A stretch of DNA of 64,000 bases, from contig BLLK01000020.1 of the NCBI GenBank assembly GCA_021927905.1, positions 1,054,001-1,118,000 of the forward strand, written 5' to 3'. Positions within the stretch are counted from its first letter, which is position 1; each line of letters starts with the position of its first letter. Positions 61,807 to 64,000 of this stretch are shown piece after piece. The stretch is from Chaetoceros tenuissimus. Taxonomy: Eukaryota > Bacillariophyta > Thalassiosirophyceae > Chaetocerotales > Chaetocerotaceae. The notes under the pieces were generated by a model. That model saw nothing but the letters and a program-made list of their open reading frames with translations, searched no databases and was not told the origin of the DNA. Both the position numbers and the translations under genes were made by a program.

Positions 61807-62756
61807 GAAGTGATTGCACCAAAACTACTGTCTTCTAACAACAGTAATCAAGATAAAGTATGCGCACCGAAAGGAGTATGGAACTGTCTCAATTCAGCCA
61901 TACATTTGCGCCCACCTGTTCTTGTCCTTCCATCAGTTTCTGACATGGTAAAGCTTCAGTCGCTATCGTCAATGACAGAGTATGGCATTTCTAGCGCTTC
62001 ATTGTCATCACCAGGAATGATTGATTGTTTGAAAGCAGCTGGTGGATAGATTCGGACACTTTGGAATGAGGACATACAAGCGCATGATGCAGGGGAATAC
62101 TGTGCCTTGCGATTTGTTCTTGTACTGAAAAAAAGATACATTCATAAGTTTCGAGAATATTGAAATTCCAGGTGGTAAATCTGGTCGAGCCCAATCTATT
62201 GCAAACGTTGGTGATAAATCCAAATTAGTAAAGAAAGATGATGTACTCGGGAAACACACATTTGTGTTGGGACCACAAAAGAGGGCGGAACAAACATTTT
62301 TATCGATATGTAAAAGTTTTATCTTCATTCATTTCTGTAGACAAACAACAAAAAGATGATACCGATCCATTGTGGTATATCAAAATCTATGCAAGGAATA
62401 GCTATTACAGATTTCTTTATGAGCAAGATACGTCTTCACGCTTCTCGAAAAATAACAGTATTGAAGATACATTTGCAAGAACTACTCATACGCATGGAAT
62501 TCCATGCTTAAATTTCAGAGACTGCTCACGATTGGAAGATACTTATCGACCAGAATTCGAGCAAGGAAAAAATTCTATAGGAGAGGTCGAATTATCAAAC
62601 GGAACAAGATTTTCAGCAGATGAAAATAGATTTTGTCTTTATCTCTCAGATCCAATGGATATCAAATATTGGTTTCCAGTGAAGGGACTTTGGCATCCAT
62701 TAGCTGGACCATTGTTTGGAAAGACTGAAATTGAATACATTTTGGAAGATGAATAG
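61807..62756 (+). pseudogene. Decayed host gene, right copy (5'-truncated)
   Basis: The duplicate of 47716-48665, with the same in-frame stops and the same terminal 172-residue frame. It lacks the N-terminal part present on the left (MDISSAKSN), because the duplication starts inside the gene. Confidence 0.55.
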
Positions 62757-63613
62757 AAAGGCAAAATTAGAGTGGCTAAGGGGGGACTACTTTGATGAAG
62801 AAAATACAAAGTCATCGTCAACATTCATGTTGTGATGAACGCTGATACTGAAGATGTGAGCAGTGAAAGTGTGCATTTATTGCTCTAATAAACAGTCTGT
62901 TACAATTTGTACAAGTGTATTTCTACAACCTACATAAACATCCCTCGACGAACCCAATGATTACACCATGTGCATTGTGTATCATTGATTCAAGCATCAC
63001 AAGCTCTTCGAAATGAACAGACTCAGTTTTCATGACGTCCATGACAACCACAGTCACATGGTTTGTACCAGTTCTCTCTAAATTCCTTGAATACCTGCGG
63101 AAGTTGCAGATTTCCAGCACCGTCGCCCAAGTACAAGTCGTTGACGTCTTCGATCTTGGACACTACCCATGCATTCATCTTGTCTTCACTAGCAGTATGG
63201 GTCACCTTGTAGATTCGATTTTCTTTGAATGGCAGTAGATAAAGCGGGTCTCTACGATTTTCTCCATATTCTCGAAGATTCACGTTCAAGTATGCAAGTG
63301 ATACGACAGTTTGACCATGTAGCGTTCCGAGCTCATTGAGAACATGGTTGCGATGCTGCTCCTTGAATTCATCAGTGTCGACAATGTATTGATAACCACG
63401 CTCTTTTAGCCATTCTTCCATCGAAGGCAATGGTCCCACTTCAATCACAACACCAGTGAAGCGAAAAGGCTTACCATTGCACATTATGACAGTAGTATCT
63501 GTTCCTTGACCAACTTTTGCCCTTTGACCTGTAAAGAGACGGTTACACTTTGGATCCAATTCTTTGGCTTGTTTTGCCCAATCATCCTCAATCCATCCAT
63601 CTTTGACTTCGAT
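61807..63613. repeat. Right copy of the 1,807-bp host duplication
   Basis: Same sequence as 47716-49522 at a constant offset of 14,091. After 63613 the host sequence continues with GGTGCCC, which the left copy lacks. Confidence 0.95.
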
Positions 63614-64000
63614 GGTGCCCAAAGTAGAATCTTCGATGGAAGATCCAATTTCAGGAAGAGAAGAGGTGTAGGTACTTGGAATGGTCACATTTGATTCTTC
63701 AAGTTGCTTCATTTTCTCTTTCGCCACAAACTTTACTTCTAATACTAGATCTGCGGTGTTATCAGCTCCAGAATCATCAACATAAACTACTCTGAAAAGC
63801 AAGATGTCTTCATCTTCTACACGACCATCGACATCAGTTATTCGGCTATCGAGATCTGTTTCATTTCCCAAAGTAGATGAAGATGCTCCCATGTTAGTAT
63901 GACCGCAGCCACAGTGATAGCCACATTTATCGCTCCAATGCTCTCTGAAAGCCTCGAATTCCCGTGGTAGTGGCAAATTACCGTCATCATTACCAAAGTA
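63023..64000 (-). CDS. Unknown protein with repeated Cys/His-rich module (5' end outside window)
   Basis: The frame is open from the right edge to the stop at 63023, at least 325 residues. Two related modules are visible: YFGNDDGNLPLPREFEAFRE then DKCGYHCGCGH near the window edge, and YLGDGAGNLQLPQVFKEFRE then KPCDCGCHG at the C-terminus. The segment between them contains a Glu/Asp-rich loop and a beta-rich part (TTVIMCNGKPFRFTGVVIEV). The CxCxC/H pattern suggests metal binding. I do not recognise the family. Its 3' half is duplicated on the far side of the array. Confidence 0.7.
   Translation of the reverse strand, partial: YFGNDDGNLPLPREFEAFREHWSDKCGYHCGCGHTNMGASSSTLGNETDLDSRITDVDGRVEDEDILLFRVVYVDDSGADNTADLVLEVKFVAKEKMKQLEESNVTIPSTYTSSLPEIGSSIEDSTLGTIEVKDGWIEDDWAKQAKELDPKCNRLFTGQRAKVGQGTDTTVIMCNGKPFRFTGVVIEVGPLPSMEEWLKERGYQYIVDTDEFKEQHRNHVLNELGTLHGQTVVSLAYLNVNLREYGENRRDPLYLLPFKENRIYKVTHTASEDKMNAWVVSKIEDVNDLYLGDGAGNLQLPQVFKEFRENWYKPCDCGCHGRHEN

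Overview
The window looks like nuclear DNA from a diatom or close stramenopile relative. The genes are compact and intron-poor, with short GT-AG introns of roughly 60-165 bases (one of 381). The gene set fits: a cyclin of the diatom-specific type, a bZIP-PAS transcription factor, a folate/biopterin-type plastid transporter, a Kazal-like secreted repeat protein and a Ty1/copia retrotransposon of diatom type. This assignment is an inference from gene content.

Layout. 1-809 is the 3' end of a non-LTR-type retroelement (copy A) ending in a short CCTAAA repeat tail. It abuts a host gene fragment (minus strand) that is cut on its other side by a whole-looking copia element (1605-9146, 258-bp LTRs, AAATT target duplication). 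9289-47259 is a dense stretch of host genes: a VTC-type polyphosphate polymerase fused to a C-terminal propeller-like domain, tRNA-Gly(UCC), a MYND protein, a cathepsin L-like protease, a small secreted Cys-rich protein, a cyclin, an LLPH/DUF2423-like protein, a TEX264-like protein, bZIP-PAS, RAD6, an L7Ae/Rpp38-like protein, mitochondrial ATP synthase alpha, a tandemly duplicated unknown gene pair, an FBT transporter, a BMT5-like methyltransferase, the Kazal-like protein, a PPR protein and a nardilysin-like M16 protease. 47716-63613 is a retroelement array (B fragment, C, D) bracketed by two apparently identical 1,807-bp direct copies of host sequence. A host gene with an internal Cys/His-rich repeat runs off the right edge.

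The most unusual content is the A-D retroelement family. Its long ORF carries a reverse transcriptase (YCDD), an RNase H-like domain, a CCHC finger and a large Cys-rich C-terminal region with no function I can name. I see no AP-type or restriction-like endonuclease. Each 3' end has a hairpin, a shared GGTCCCGCAGC core and a (CCTAAA)n tail resembling telomeric repeat complement. Together with the head-to-tail C-D junction and the 1.8-kb flanking duplication, this suggests an endonuclease-independent retroelement that primes on telomere-like or broken ends. The mechanism is inference; the sequence features are directly visible.

The host genes otherwise cover ordinary cell functions (polyphosphate storage, DNA-damage ubiquitination, rRNA modification, organelle RNA, mitochondrial ATP, proteolysis) and do not form an evident pathway cluster.
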